DNA of 62,084 nucleotides from JAFHCF01 sp048497495 (GCA_048497495.1 JAFHCF010000094.1:1-62084); one strand, 5' to 3'; shown: positions 1 to 8,681, numbered from the stretch's first letter. Notes: generated from the letters alone by a model not told the origin. Numbers and translations: made by a program.

Positions 1-932
1 CCCTCGGCGAGGGCCGCGACGCGGCCGGCGACCACCAGCGCGGCGCCGGCATTCATCAGCACGATGTCGCGATAGGCCGACTTCGCCCCGTCGAGCACGG
101 CGCGCAGGGCGACGGCGTTGAAGGCGGCGTCGGCGCCCTTCAATGCATCGGGCTCGTGGCGCGGCAGGCCGACGGACTCCGGATCGACGACGAAGGTCGA
201 GATCTTGCCGTCCTTCAACTCGGCGACATGGGTCTCGCCGGTCACGGTGATCTCGTCGAGCCCGTCGGAGCCGTGCACCACCCAGGCGGCGGTCGTGCCG
301 AGATTGGCGAGAACGCGGGCGATCGGCTCGACCCAGGCACGGGCGAAGACACCGGTCATCTGACGCTTGACGCCGGCCGGGTTGGAGAGCGGCCCGAGCA
401 GGTTGAAGGCGGTGCGGGTGCCGAGTTCGACGCGGGCCGGGCCGACGTGTTTCATCGCGGCGTGGTGGGCGGGGGCGAACATGAAGCCGACCCCGGCCTC
501 GCGGACGCATTCGGCGATCTTGTCCGGCCCGATGTCGATCTTGACGCCGAGCGCCATCAGCACGTCGGCGGAACCCGACTTCGACGACAGCGCCCGGTTG
601 CCGTGCTTGGCGATCGGCACGCCGCAGGCGGCGGCGACGAAGGCCGACGCGGTGGAGACGTTGAAGGAACCCGAGCCGTCGCCGCCGGTGCCGACGATGT
701 CGATGGCGTCGGCGGGCGCCGCGACCCGGAGCATCTTCTCGCGCATCACCTCGACCGCGCCGGTGATCTCGTCGACGGTCTCGCCGCGCACGCGCAGCGC
801 CATCAGGATGCCGCCGATCTGCGCCGGGGTGGCGGCGCCCGACATCATCACGTCGAAGGCGGTGCGGGCCTCGTCGCGGGAGAGCGTCGCGCCGGTGGCG
901 GCCTTGCCGATCAGCGCCTTGAGGTCGGTCAT
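1..932 (-). CDS. trpD: Anthranilate phosphoribosyltransferase TrpD (3' end cut by window edge)
   Basis: This enzyme transfers the phosphoribosyl group of PRPP to anthranilate, the second step of tryptophan synthesis. Reading the minus strand from the ATG at 932 gives MTDLKALIGKAATGATLSRD, then the PRPP-binding glycine motif GTGGDGSGSFNVSTASAF and the KHGNRALSSKSGSADVL anthranilate-site motif, which are diagnostic of the family. About 310 codons are visible and no stop is reached. TrpD proteins are usually near 340 residues, so roughly 30 C-terminal residues lie beyond base 1. It is the next gene after trpG on the same strand, about 100 bases downstream, the usual trpG-trpD order. Confidence 0.95.
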   Translation of the reverse strand, partial: MTDLKALIGKAATGATLSRDEARTAFDVMMSGAATPAQIGGILMALRVRGETVDEITGAVEVMREKMLRVAAPADAIDIVGTGGDGSGSFNVSTASAFVAAACGVPIAKHGNRALSSKSGSADVLMALGVKIDIGPDKIAECVREAGVGFMFAPAHHAAMKHVGPARVELGTRTAFNLLGPLSNPAGVKRQMTGVFARAWVEPIARVLANLGTTAAWVVHGSDGLDEITVTGETHVAELKDGKISTFVVDPESVGLPRHEPDALKGADAAFNAVALRAVLDGAKSAYRDIVLMNAGAALVVAGRVAALAE

Positions 933-951
933 CGGGAAACTCCGGAATTCG

Positions 952-1067
952 CATGGCCGCGCATGTCGCGGCAGGTCATCAGGCAGCCGCGCTGTCGCGG
1001 CGGGTCGTCAGGCGGCCGCGCGGTCGCGGCGGGTCGTCAGGCGGCCGCGCGGTCGCGGCGGGTGTCG
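952..1067. repeat. Tandem 29-bp repeat, about 3-4 units, over the trpG 3' end
   Basis: Units at 981-1009, 1010-1038 and 1039-1067 share the core ggcggccgcgcggtcgcggc. A more diverged unit with small indels precedes them at about 952-980. The unit nearest trpG contains the gene's last codons (RRDRAAA and the stop). The others look like copies of that 3' end duplicated into the spacer before trpD. Because 29 is not a multiple of three, extra copies fall outside the reading frame. There are no spacers between units, so it is not a CRISPR array. Slippage or replication duplication is the likely origin. Confidence 0.75.
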
Positions 1068-1642
1068 TTGAAGTCGCGGGCGATCTCTAGGAAGTTGCGG
1101 ATGATGGCGTGGCCGTTCTCCGAGGCGATCGACTCGGGATGGAACTGGACGCCGTGAACCGGGTGTTCGGCGTGCATCAGGCCCATGATCAGCCCGTCCT
1201 CGGATCGCGCCACCGGCTCGAGGCCGGCCGGCAGCGTCTCGCGCTCGACGATCAGCGAATGATAGCGGGTGCCGGTGAAGTCACGGTTCAGGCCACGGAA
1301 GACGCCGCGACCGTCGTGGCTGATGGTCGAGGTCTTGCCGTGCATCAGCTTCGGCGCGCGGATCACCCGCCCGCCATAGGCCTGGCCGATCGCCTGATGA
1401 CCGAGGCAGACGCCGAAGATCGGGATCCGGGCGCCGAGGCGGGTGATCGCCTCGAGGCAGATGCCGGCCTCCGTCGGGGTGCAGGGGCCGGGCGAGAGCA
1501 CGATGCCCTCCGGATCGAGCCGCGCGATCTCGTCGACGGTGATCTTGTCGTTGCGCACGACCTTCATCACCGCGCCTTCCTCGCCGATGTAGTGGACGAG
1601 GTTCCAGGTGAAGCTGTCGTAATTGTCGACGACGAGAAACAT
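1037..1642 (-). CDS. trpG: Anthranilate synthase component II, glutamine amidotransferase TrpG
   Basis: TrpG hydrolyses glutamine and channels ammonia to TrpE; it may also serve PabB. The chosen ATG at 1642 gives MFLVVDNYDSFTWNLVHYIG, the canonical start of the family, and a 201-residue protein of normal length; an upstream in-frame ATG at 1672 would add ten unrelated residues. The class I amidotransferase triad is visible: the nucleophile Cys79 in GVCLGHQAIG, and His168 and Glu170 in FHPES. The GPCTPTEAG oxyanion-loop motif is near residue 52. The C-terminus RRDRAAA lies inside a tandem repeat. It is separated from trpE by an inserted tadG-like gene and precedes trpD. Confidence 0.95.
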   Translation of the reverse strand: MFLVVDNYDSFTWNLVHYIGEEGAVMKVVRNDKITVDEIARLDPEGIVLSPGPCTPTEAGICLEAITRLGARIPIFGVCLGHQAIGQAYGGRVIRAPKLMHGKTSTISHDGRGVFRGLNRDFTGTRYHSLIVERETLPAGLEPVARSEDGLIMGLMHAEHPVHGVQFHPESIASENGHAIIRNFLEIARDFNDTRRDRAAA

Positions 1643-1746
1643 GAGGGCCGGCCTTCCGCGGTGGTGGCCCACAGATAGCCGGGGAGGGGGCGTTTGTCAC
1701 GGGGCGCGCGGAACGCCTCTCGAGGGGGGTGCCCGCCCGGGTCGGC

Positions 1747-3039
1747 TCAGTTCGACAGCCGCAGCGTCTTGGTGATCTGGACGACGGCGGTGTTCATCGC
1801 CGCCTCGATCGCCGGACCGTCGTCGGCGGAGAAGTACCAAGAGGTGCCGCTGGCGCAGGATTTCAGCGTCGGGGCGAGGAGCGCGGCGTAAGGGGCGACG
1901 ATCTTGGTGTATTGCGCGTCGTTGACCACCGGATAGGTCGCCTCGATGGTGATCAGTGTGGCGCCGGTGTTCTTGATGGCGGTGCAGGCGGTGCCGTAGG
2001 CGACATCGGTCGAACGGCCGTAGGTGGTGCCGCTCGCCGGCAGATCCTCGAGCCCGTCGGTGATGAAGACCACATAGGTCTTGCGGCTGGTCGACGTGGT
2101 GCCGTCGCCGACGTTGCTCAGCGCGTTCTTCACCGTGGTCAGCGCCGAGGTCGTCTTGGTGTAGCCCCAGTTGGTCGACGACTTGCCGACCGATTCCACA
2201 TCGATCGTCGCCGCCTTGGTGATCGCCGTCGAGATCGACGACGACTTCGACAGGACCGTCGTGGTCGACGTGCCGAAGGTGTAGATCGACACGAGTGACC
2301 CGGCACCGGCCGAGGTCAGGGCCGTATTGAGCGAGGTGAGGAAGGTCTGGGTCGCGGTGTTGACGTAGTCGATCTTGAGGCTGATCCCCTTGGTCTTGGC
2401 CAGTGCCCGGTAGTCGGTCGAACTGTAGTAGTGTTTCGGATCATGGCAGGCGAAACCGCAATAGCCGAAGGATTTCGAGGCCTCGAGCGTCGAGATGGCG
2501 CTCGCCGTGCCGCCGATCGCCATCGAGCCGGAGATGTCGACGAGGAAGACGAACTGGTAGTAGGCGACCGGCAGCGATGCCGTCGCCGCGGCCGTGGTGG
2601 CGAGATCGATCGCCGGGAGGCCGATCAGCCCCAGGAAGGTCGTCGTATAGGTCTCGGTGGCCGCGACGGTCGCGACGATCGACTGCGCCGAGGTGATGGC
2701 CATCGTCGGTGTCACCGAGGTCTCGTCGGTGACGGTGCTCGCGATATTGGCGGCGAAGGCGGTCTTGGCGGCGGCGATGCCCTTGGTCGACGCGGTCGCG
2801 GCGTTGCTCGTCGACCAGCCGTTCGTGGCGATGTAGTCGGCCGCCGTCTTGGAGGCGGCGAGGGCGGCGGCGTCGGCGGCCGTCTGAAGCCCGGAGCGGC
2901 GGGCCGTGGCCAAGGTGTAGTCGACCGCGCCGCCCATCGCCACGATCATCGGGAGGGCCAGCAGGGCCAGCGTCATGGTCGTCGCGCCTCGACGATCCGA
3001 CAGCAGTCGCTTCCAATGTCTCTTTGCCGCATTTCTCAT
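1747..3039 (-). CDS. TadG-like pilus-assembly protein with von Willebrand factor A domain
   Basis: The 430-residue protein starts with a short basic stretch (MRNAAKRHWKRLLSDRRGA) and a hydrophobic helix (ALLALPMIVAMGGAVDYTLA) at about residues 15-40, the signature of the TadE/TadG-like pilin-anchor region. From about residue 170 a von Willebrand A domain follows, with the metal-ion-dependent adhesion motif DISGSM in FVFLVDISGSMAIGG and the later strand VVFITDGLED. The protein is rich in Thr, Ser and Ala. The ATG at 3039 was preferred over upstream ATGs because AGGAG lies 11 bases before it and the pilin-like N-terminus begins there. No other tad/flp gene is in the window; it sits alone between trpE and trpG. 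A role in Flp-type pili or surface adhesion is inferred from family. Confidence 0.85.
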   Translation of the reverse strand: MRNAAKRHWKRLLSDRRGATTMTLALLALPMIVAMGGAVDYTLATARRSGLQTAADAAALAASKTAADYIATNGWSTSNAATASTKGIAAAKTAFAANIASTVTDETSVTPTMAITSAQSIVATVAATETYTTTFLGLIGLPAIDLATTAAATASLPVAYYQFVFLVDISGSMAIGGTASAISTLEASKSFGYCGFACHDPKHYYSSTDYRALAKTKGISLKIDYVNTATQTFLTSLNTALTSAGAGSLVSIYTFGTSTTTVLSKSSSISTAITKAATIDVESVGKSSTNWGYTKTTSALTTVKNALSNVGDGTTSTSRKTYVVFITDGLEDLPASGTTYGRSTDVAYGTACTAIKNTGATLITIEATYPVVNDAQYTKIVAPYAALLAPTLKSCASGTSWYFSADDGPAIEAAMNTAVVQITKTLRLSN

Positions 3040-3466
3040 GGCGCCGAAGCTCTCCTGCCTTCCTCCGAACGAAGGCAGCGCATATTCGAGTCGACCCTCT
3101 TCAAGAAAACCTAAGACAGGCATCAAATCTGTGTAACGAAGTGTTTCTCACATTCCATCGAAAGCAATGAGGACCAATTAATACGATGGCTAGATACATT
3201 GGTCTTGTTCGGAAGCTTCCGCCGCCGCGTCACCGATGACGAACCGACGCCTCGTCCCCGCCGTCGGTGATCGCTCTCCCGCGACCCGGCGCGCGATCTC
3301 GCCATCCCGATCGAGGACCGTGCGACCTCTCACGGCCTCGGTCACCTCGATCTGATCGCGAGCGACGAGGTGATGGCGACGGTGCGGACGTGATTGGAGC
3401 GCGGGCGGGTGTGGGGCTGACCGACGGGTCGGCGGCGGGCGCGGGCGCGTCGCCGCTCGCCCGTCG
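3040..3466. other. Intergenic region upstream of tadG-like gene
   Basis: No convincing gene is visible. The part from about 3110 to 3200 is noticeably more AT-rich than the surroundings, compatible with a promoter for the tadG-like gene on the minus strand. The part next to trpE contains a GC-rich hairpin listed separately. The short open frames here lack family features and ribosome-binding sites. Confidence 0.5.
3423..3465 (-). terminator. GC-rich hairpin just after trpE stop
   Basis: Arms gacggg (3423-3428) with cccgtc (3460-3465) and an inner gcggcg (3432-3437) with cgccgc (3451-3456) can form one long stem directly downstream of the trpE stop codon on the minus strand. There is no U-tract, so intrinsic termination is uncertain; it could equally be a 3' stabilising stem. 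Confidence 0.35.
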
Positions 3467-4984
3467 TCACTGGCCGCGCGAGACGGAGTGGGCGAAGCGC
3501 ACGGCCTCTTCCGCCGCGCGGAACAAGGCCTTGGCCTTGTTGACACATTCGGCCTGCTCCAGCGCCGGGACCGAGTCGGCGACGATGCCGGCGCCGGCCT
3601 GGGCGTAGAGCTTGCCGTCCTTGACGATGGCGGTCCTCAGCGCGATGCAGGTGTCCATCGCCCCGTCGGCGGAGAAATAGCCGACGCAGCCGGCGTAGAG
3701 ACCGCGCTTCTCCTTCTCCAACTCGTCGATGATCTCCATGGCGCGCACCTTCGGCGCCCCCGACACCGTGCCGGCGGGGAAGCCGGCGGCGAGCGCGTCG
3801 AGACTGTCGTGGGTCGGGTCGAGCCGGCCGGTGACATTGGAGACGATGTGCATGACGTGGCTGTAGTGCTCGACGAAGAATTTGTCGGTGACCTTCACCG
3901 TGCCGATCGAGGCGACGCGGCCGACGTCGTTGCGCCCGAGGTCGAGCAGCATCAGGTGTTCCGACAGTTCCTTGGGATCGGCGAGGAGATCGGCCTCGTT
4001 GGCCTTGTCCTCGCTCGGCGTGGCGCCGCGCGGACGGGTGCCCGCGATCGGCCGGATGGTGACCTCGCCGTCGCGCACCCGGACCAGGATTTCCGGCGAG
4101 GAGCCGACCACGGCGAAATCGCCGAAGTCGAGGAAATAGAGGAAGGGGGCGGGATTGACCCGGCGTAGCGCCCGGTAGAGGGCGAAGGGCGGCAGGGTGA
4201 AGGGCGCCTCGAAACGCTGCGACAGCACCACCTGGAAGATGTCGCCGGCGCGGATGTAGTGCTTCGAGCGCTCGACCATCGCCTCGTATTCGGCGGGCAG
4301 CGTGTTCGACACCATCGGCACGTCGAGCGGCAGGTCGCCGATCTCGTAGGCCGTCTTGTCGATCGGCCGATCGAGGGCGTCGACCACCTCGGTGAGACGC
4401 TCGACGGCGCGGGCATGGGCCTGGGGGCCGGAAACGTTCGGCTCGGGGTGGACGCGGGTGACCACCCAGATCTCGTCCTTGACCGCGTCGAACACCAGCA
4501 CGGTGCGCGGTCGCACCAAGATGGCGTCGGGCAGGCCGAGCACGTCGGGGTTGGGCGCCCCGATCTCCTCCATCTGCCGCACCATGTCGTAGCCGAGATA
4601 GCCGAACATGCCGGCCGACATCGGCGGCAGGCCCGCCGGCATCTCGAACTCGTTGTCGTGGACGAGGGCGCGCAACGCGTCGAGCGAGCGGCCCTCGACC
4701 GGCTCGAAGGCCGCGCGATCGACGGCGAAGCGACGGTTGATCTCGCCGCGTTCGCCGAAGGCGCGGAAGACCACGTCGGGATCGAAGGCGATCATCGAAT
4801 AGCGGCCGCGCACCGCCCCGCCTTCGACCGATTCGAGCAGAATGCAGTGGTCGCGGGTCGCGGCGATCTTCATGTAGGCGGAGACCGGCGTCTCGAGATC
4901 GGCGACCAGCGTGGTCCACACCACCGTCGGCCGGCCCTGGTCGTGAAGCGCGGCGAAGGCCTCGGTCGACGGTTCGATGCGCAT
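3467..4984 (-). CDS. trpE: Anthranilate synthase component I TrpE
   Basis: TrpE makes anthranilate from chorismate using ammonia from TrpG. The 505-residue length is typical. The N-terminal feedback site shows LLES at about residue 50, continuing to GRYSMIAFDPD. The catalytic C-terminal half contains IAGTRPRG, FVEHYSHVMHIVSNVTGRL and GTVSGAPKVRAMEIIDELE. The start at 4984 lies 5 bases after the ppiD stop and has AAGGA nine bases upstream (within ppiD), so the two genes are very likely co-transcribed and translationally coupled. No leader peptide or attenuator is visible immediately upstream, unlike the trpE leaders of some rhizobia. Confidence 0.96.
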   Translation of the reverse strand: MRIEPSTEAFAALHDQGRPTVVWTTLVADLETPVSAYMKIAATRDHCILLESVEGGAVRGRYSMIAFDPDVVFRAFGERGEINRRFAVDRAAFEPVEGRSLDALRALVHDNEFEMPAGLPPMSAGMFGYLGYDMVRQMEEIGAPNPDVLGLPDAILVRPRTVLVFDAVKDEIWVVTRVHPEPNVSGPQAHARAVERLTEVVDALDRPIDKTAYEIGDLPLDVPMVSNTLPAEYEAMVERSKHYIRAGDIFQVVLSQRFEAPFTLPPFALYRALRRVNPAPFLYFLDFGDFAVVGSSPEILVRVRDGEVTIRPIAGTRPRGATPSEDKANEADLLADPKELSEHLMLLDLGRNDVGRVASIGTVKVTDKFFVEHYSHVMHIVSNVTGRLDPTHDSLDALAAGFPAGTVSGAPKVRAMEIIDELEKEKRGLYAGCVGYFSADGAMDTCIALRTAIVKDGKLYAQAGAGIVADSVPALEQAECVNKAKALFRAAEEAVRFAHSVSRGQ

Positions 4985-4989
4985 GGGCG

Positions 4990-6888
4990 TCAGTCCTTGA
5001 TGCGACCGATGACGCGGGCGACGTTCTGCTGATTGGCCTGGACGCCGATGTCCTTCTGAACGCGAGCCAGCCAGCTCTCGAGCAGGGTGTTCTGCAACGT
5101 GCCGGCGGTCTTCTCGGCGATGCCCTTGGCGTCGTCGGTCTCGCCGAAATAGGCCGGCACCGTCACCGAGGCGACCTGGAGGACGATGCGCTCGCCCTCC
5201 TTGACGCCGGCGGCGGCTCCGACATGGCCGTCGGGACCGGCGAAGGCGGCGGCGACGGCGCCGGCGGAGAGCTTCTCCGGCTTGTCCTCGCGCTTGAACT
5301 CGGTCGTGGTGGCGAGTTCCAGGCCCTTCTCGGTGGCGACCGTGGCGAAGGCCTCGCCCTGGGTCAGGCGTTCGGTGATGGACTTGGCGGCTTCGCCGAG
5401 ACGCTTGGCCGTCTCCTCCGCCGTCCAGGCGGCGAGCACCTCTGTCCTGACCTCGGCGAGCGGGCGATCGTGGGCCGGATCGACGGAGGTCACGGCGTAC
5501 CAGACGAAGCCCTTGCCGCCGAGATCGAGGGTCTCGTTCTCGACGCCGACGTCGCTCTCGAAGACCGCCCCGATCAACTTCGGGGCGTCGGCAACGGCGG
5601 CGAAGGTCTTGCCGTCGGGGAGCCTGCCCTCCTTGGTCATCTTGTCGACGACGATCGGCTTCATGTCGAAGCGGGCCGCCACGTCGCGCAGCGTGGCGCC
5701 GCCGGCGACGGCGTCCTCGATCTGGTCGTGACGGGCGAGGATGTCGGTCTCGGCGCGCCGGCTGGCGATCTCGAGCTTCAGCTCGGCGGAGACCTCCGCG
5801 AAGGGCTTCGCGGTCGCCGGGGCGATCTCGACCAGTTCGAGGATGGTGGCGCGGAAACGCCCCTCGACGACGCGTGAGACGTCGCCGGCCTTGGCCATGG
5901 CGAAGGCGGCGTCGGCGATCTTGGAATCGAGGAACGACGTCTTGGGCAGAAGGCCGAGGTCGAGATCCTCGGGCTTGGCGCCGCGTTCGGCCACCAGTTG
6001 GTCGAAGGTGGAGCCGGCGTCGAGCTTGGCGGCGGCGGCCTTGGCGGCGGCGAGATCGTCGAAGGCCAACTGGCGCACCCGGCGCTTCTCCGGCGTGGTG
6101 AAGCGGCTCTTCTGGCGCTCCCATTCCGCCCTGGCGTCGTCGTCGGTGACGTCTGAGGGGCGGGTGATCGACGCGGCGTCGAGCAGCAGGGCATCGAAAT
6201 TGCGCGTCTCGGGCGCCCGGAAGGCCACCTTGCGGGCCTCGAAGAAGGTGGCGAGGTCGGCGTCCGAGGGCGGCGCGATCTCGCCGAGGCTCGCGGCCGA
6301 CACGGTGACGAAGCGCACCGAGCGCTGTTCGTTGCGATACTGGTCGATCGCCTCGAGCAACGTCTTGGGCGCGGTCATGCCGCCGGCGATGCCGTCCATC
6401 AGCTGCGAGCGCAGCACGTCGGCGCGCCGCTTGGTGACGTAGATGTCCTCGTTCCAGCCGTTGGAGCGCAGGAGATCGACGAAGCGATTGCGATCGAAGG
6501 CACCACTGGCGCCCTTGAAGTTGGGATCGTCGAGGATCTCGGCGGCGATCTCCTTGTCGGAGATCCCCAGACGAGAGTCGCGCGCAACTTCCTTGAAGGT
6601 CGCTTCCGTCACCACGCGCGACAGGATCTGTTGGGCGAGACCGGTCTTCAGCGCGTCGTCCTTGGTGAAGGGGCGCTGGATGCGCCGCGAGAACTGCTGC
6701 AGCTCGCGCGAATAGGTCTGATCGAGTTCGGCGGTGCCGATCTCCGTCGATCCCACCTCGTAGGCGACGGTCGAGCCGAAGCCGCTGAACACGTCGGCGA
6801 TACCCCAGACGCCGAAGCTCACGATGAGCACGGCGAGCAGGAGCTTCGAAATCCAGGTGGAGGCGCCGCGGCGCAGAACGTCGAGCAT
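4990..6888 (-). CDS. ppiD: Peptidyl-prolyl cis-trans isomerase/chaperone PpiD (SurA-N type)
   Basis: A 632-residue periplasmic folding factor anchored in the inner membrane. Residues about 15-35 (SKLLLAVLIVSFGVWGIADV) form the single N-terminal signal anchor after MLDVLRRGAST. A SurA-like N-terminal chaperone region follows (about 40-230), then a parvulin-type rotamase segment at about 250-360 (FTTPEKRRVRQLAFDD onward, LDLGLLPKTSFLD) and a long C-terminal region. It is upstream of trpE and divergent from tpiA. Weak parvulin active-site conservation is usual for PpiD; I cannot judge catalytic activity from sequence. Confidence 0.9.
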   Translation of the reverse strand: MLDVLRRGASTWISKLLLAVLIVSFGVWGIADVFSGFGSTVAYEVGSTEIGTAELDQTYSRELQQFSRRIQRPFTKDDALKTGLAQQILSRVVTEATFKEVARDSRLGISDKEIAAEILDDPNFKGASGAFDRNRFVDLLRSNGWNEDIYVTKRRADVLRSQLMDGIAGGMTAPKTLLEAIDQYRNEQRSVRFVTVSAASLGEIAPPSDADLATFFEARKVAFRAPETRNFDALLLDAASITRPSDVTDDDARAEWERQKSRFTTPEKRRVRQLAFDDLAAAKAAAAKLDAGSTFDQLVAERGAKPEDLDLGLLPKTSFLDSKIADAAFAMAKAGDVSRVVEGRFRATILELVEIAPATAKPFAEVSAELKLEIASRRAETDILARHDQIEDAVAGGATLRDVAARFDMKPIVVDKMTKEGRLPDGKTFAAVADAPKLIGAVFESDVGVENETLDLGGKGFVWYAVTSVDPAHDRPLAEVRTEVLAAWTAEETAKRLGEAAKSITERLTQGEAFATVATEKGLELATTTEFKREDKPEKLSAGAVAAAFAGPDGHVGAAAGVKEGERIVLQVASVTVPAYFGETDDAKGIAEKTAGTLQNTLLESWLARVQKDIGVQANQQNVARVIGRIKD

Positions 6889-7195
6889 GGGGGGCGTGGG
6901 ACCGATCGGGACACGAGGAAGCCGCCGGAGAGCCGGCGGCGAGCGGCGCGGATCATAGGAACGGCGGGCGACGGAAGCAAGGCGCAGCCGCAGGCGGCGT
7001 CACGACCCACGCCCTCGGGCCACGGTCGGCGGCGCGAACCCCTCGCCATGGCGTCGCCTGCGACACCGCCTCACCCCCGCGCGGCCGAGATCGGGACACC
7101 ACGCGGTTGCGGGGAAACGCCACCATCTGGTACCGCTTCGCTCCGAGAAGGCAGCGATGCCCAACCAGATCGATACGCAACCGAGGAGATACGAC
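6889..7195. other. Divergent intergenic region ppiD / tpiA
   Basis: This 307-base region separates the divergent ppiD and tpiA starts and must hold promoters for both. I see no reliable -35/-10 pair, no strong dyad and no small gene. An upstream in-frame extension of tpiA begins at 7157 but lacks family similarity. Confidence 0.5.
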
Positions 7196-7936
7196 ATGAA
7201 GCCGCTCGTCGCCGGAAACTGGAAGATGAACGGAGCCTCCGCCTCGGTCGCCGAACTCCACGGCATGATCGCCGGCCACGGCTCGGCGTCGCAGGGCGCG
7301 GTCGATCTGATGATCTGCCCGCCGGCCACCCTGGTGGCGCTCTTCGCCGCCCAGTCCGGGCCGATCGCCATCGGCGGCCAGGATTGCCATGCCGAGGTGT
7401 CGGGGGCGCACACCGGCGACATCGCCGCCGAGCAACTGAGGGACGTCGGCGCCTCCGCCGTCATCGTCGGCCATTCCGAGCGCCGCGCCGACCACGGCGA
7501 GACCGATGCCGTGGTCAAGGCCAAGGCCGAAGCCGCGATGCGCGCCGGCCTCCTCGCCGTCGTCTGCGTCGGTGAGACGGAAGCCGAACGCAAGGCCGGC
7601 GTCACGCTCGACGTCGTCGGCACCCAGGTGCGCGGCTCGCTGCCGGCCGGCATGACCGGCGCCACCCTGGTCGTCGCCTACGAACCGGTGTGGGCGATCG
7701 GCACCGGTCTGGTGCCGACCACCGTCGACGTCGCCGAGGTTCACGGCTTCATCCGCGCCGAACTGGTGAAGCTCTACGGCGCCGAGGGCGAGAAGGTCCG
7801 CATCCTCTACGGCGGCTCGGTGAAGCCGTCGAACGCCGAGGAACTGCTGTCGGTCGAGAACGTGAACGGCGCGCTGGTCGGCGGCGCCTCGCTCAAGGCC
7901 GTCGACTTCCTGGCGATCGCCGCCGCCTATCTGTGA
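7196..7936 (+). CDS. tpiA: Triosephosphate isomerase
   Basis: It interconverts dihydroxyacetone phosphate and glyceraldehyde 3-phosphate in glycolysis and gluconeogenesis. The 246-residue protein has all catalytic residues: Lys10 in GNWKMNG, His93 in VGHSERR and Glu163 in AYEPVWAIGTG, plus the phosphate-binding loop YGGSVKP. The start at 7196 is preceded by GAGGAG at good spacing and fits the family N-terminus (MKPLVAGNWKMNG); an in-frame ATG at 7157 is rejected. It is followed by an inverted repeat and a terminator. Confidence 0.97.
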   Translation: MKPLVAGNWKMNGASASVAELHGMIAGHGSASQGAVDLMICPPATLVALFAAQSGPIAIGGQDCHAEVSGAHTGDIAAEQLRDVGASAVIVGHSERRADHGETDAVVKAKAEAAMRAGLLAVVCVGETEAERKAGVTLDVVGTQVRGSLPAGMTGATLVVAYEPVWAIGTGLVPTTVDVAEVHGFIRAELVKLYGAEGEKVRILYGGSVKPSNAEELLSVENVNGALVGGASLKAVDFLAIAAAYL

Positions 7937-7942
7937 GAAGGC

Positions 7943-8050
7943 CGTAGGGCGGAACGAGCCGAAGCGTATTCCGCTGCGGCGCTCGTGTGTGGCGCCGACC
8001 TCTCGATCGAGTCGGCCGGCGGAATACGGCTTCGCCTATTCCACCCTACG
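7943..8050. repeat. Imperfect inverted repeat, REP/BIME-like, downstream of tpiA
   Basis: The 32-base arms are 7943-7974 (starting cgtagggcggaac, ending gtattccgc) and 8019-8050 (starting gcggaatac, ending ccaccctacg). The outer 7 bases, a TTCC block and the inner 10 bases of the arms match in inverted orientation. The middle of each arm is diverged. It resembles the extragenic palindromes common in high-GC proteobacteria. No second copy was noticed in this window. Confidence 0.6.
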
Positions 8051-8054
8051 ATCC

Positions 8055-8089
8055 AAAAAAACGGCGGCCCCGCGAGGAGCCGCCGTTTC
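8055..8089 (-). terminator. Rho-independent terminator of doxX-like gene
   Basis: The stem acggcggc (8061-8068) / gccgccgt (8079-8086) has a 10-base loop. Read on the minus strand it is followed by a run of seven T residues (complement of 8055-8061), a classic intrinsic terminator 26 bases past the doxX-like stop codon. On the plus strand only TTT follows, so it may act weakly for tpiA too. Confidence 0.85.
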
Positions 8090-8114
8090 GCGTTGTGCGA
8101 GGTTGCCGCGCCGA

Positions 8115-8546
8115 TCAGGCGCCGCGCTTGGCGTCCAGCGTCCAGGCGCCGCCGCCGGCGAACACCAGGTAGAGGAAGACGAAGCAGAACTGGATGGCGC
8201 TGTCGCCGCCGTTGAGGATCGGGAAGAAGCTCTTCGGCGCATGGGCCATGAAATAGGCGACCGCCATGAAGCCGGAGAGCACGAAGGCGGTCGGGCGGAC
8301 GAAGAGGCCGAGGATCAAGAGGACCGAACCGATCACCTCGAGCGCGCCGGCGAGCCCGTAGATCGAGACGACCGGCATCTGGTCGAACATGGCGACGTGC
8401 GGGACGGCGAGGAACTTGGCGGTGCCGTGGGCGAGAAACACCAGGGCGGTGGCGATGCGCAGGACGGCGAGAGCCTGCGGGGCGTAGCGGGCGAGGGTCG
8501 AGGAGAGACCCTTGGTGGTCTCGCCGGTATAGGTGGCTGCGGTCAT
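8115..8546 (-). CDS. DoxX family membrane protein
   Basis: A 143-residue protein with about four membrane helices: around residues 20-42 (ALAVLRIATALVFLAHGTAKF), 60-80 (GLAGALEVIGSVLLILGLFV), 82-100 and 112-135. The HGTAKF motif after helix one and the repeated small-residue helices are typical of DoxX/YphA proteins, sometimes linked to quinol-thiosulfate oxidation or redox stress but mostly uncharacterised. The start at 8546 has GAGG about ten bases upstream; the frame extends much further upstream without family features. It is divergent from secG, and two dyad-symmetric sites lie in its upstream region. Confidence 0.85.
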   Translation of the reverse strand: MTAATYTGETTKGLSSTLARYAPQALAVLRIATALVFLAHGTAKFLAVPHVAMFDQMPVVSIYGLAGALEVIGSVLLILGLFVRPTAFVLSGFMAVAYFMAHAPKSFFPILNGGDSAIQFCFVFLYLVFAGGGAWTLDAKRGA

Positions 8547-8681
8547 GGATTGCCTCGTGTCGGTTTCGCGTGAGGGAGGGGAGGGCGGTTCGTCCGCCTC
8601 GATGGCGTGACCCTGCCAGTTGCGAACCGATCGCACGAGCCCCCGTCGCGGCAACTCATTGTCGTCGATGATCGAACAGTA

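Noticed and set aside
952..1067. CRISPR array
   Set aside because: The repeats are directly adjacent, without spacers, and overlap a coding sequence.
3123..3546. Small proteins of 60 and 118 codons on the minus strand beside trpE
   Set aside because: Arg/Pro/Ser-rich composition, no ribosome site and overlap with the trpE 3' end in one case; they look like chance frames.
6889..7195. Extension of tpiA to the in-frame ATG at 7157
   Set aside because: The extra 13 residues have no family similarity and the ribosome site GAGGAG directly precedes the ATG at 7196.
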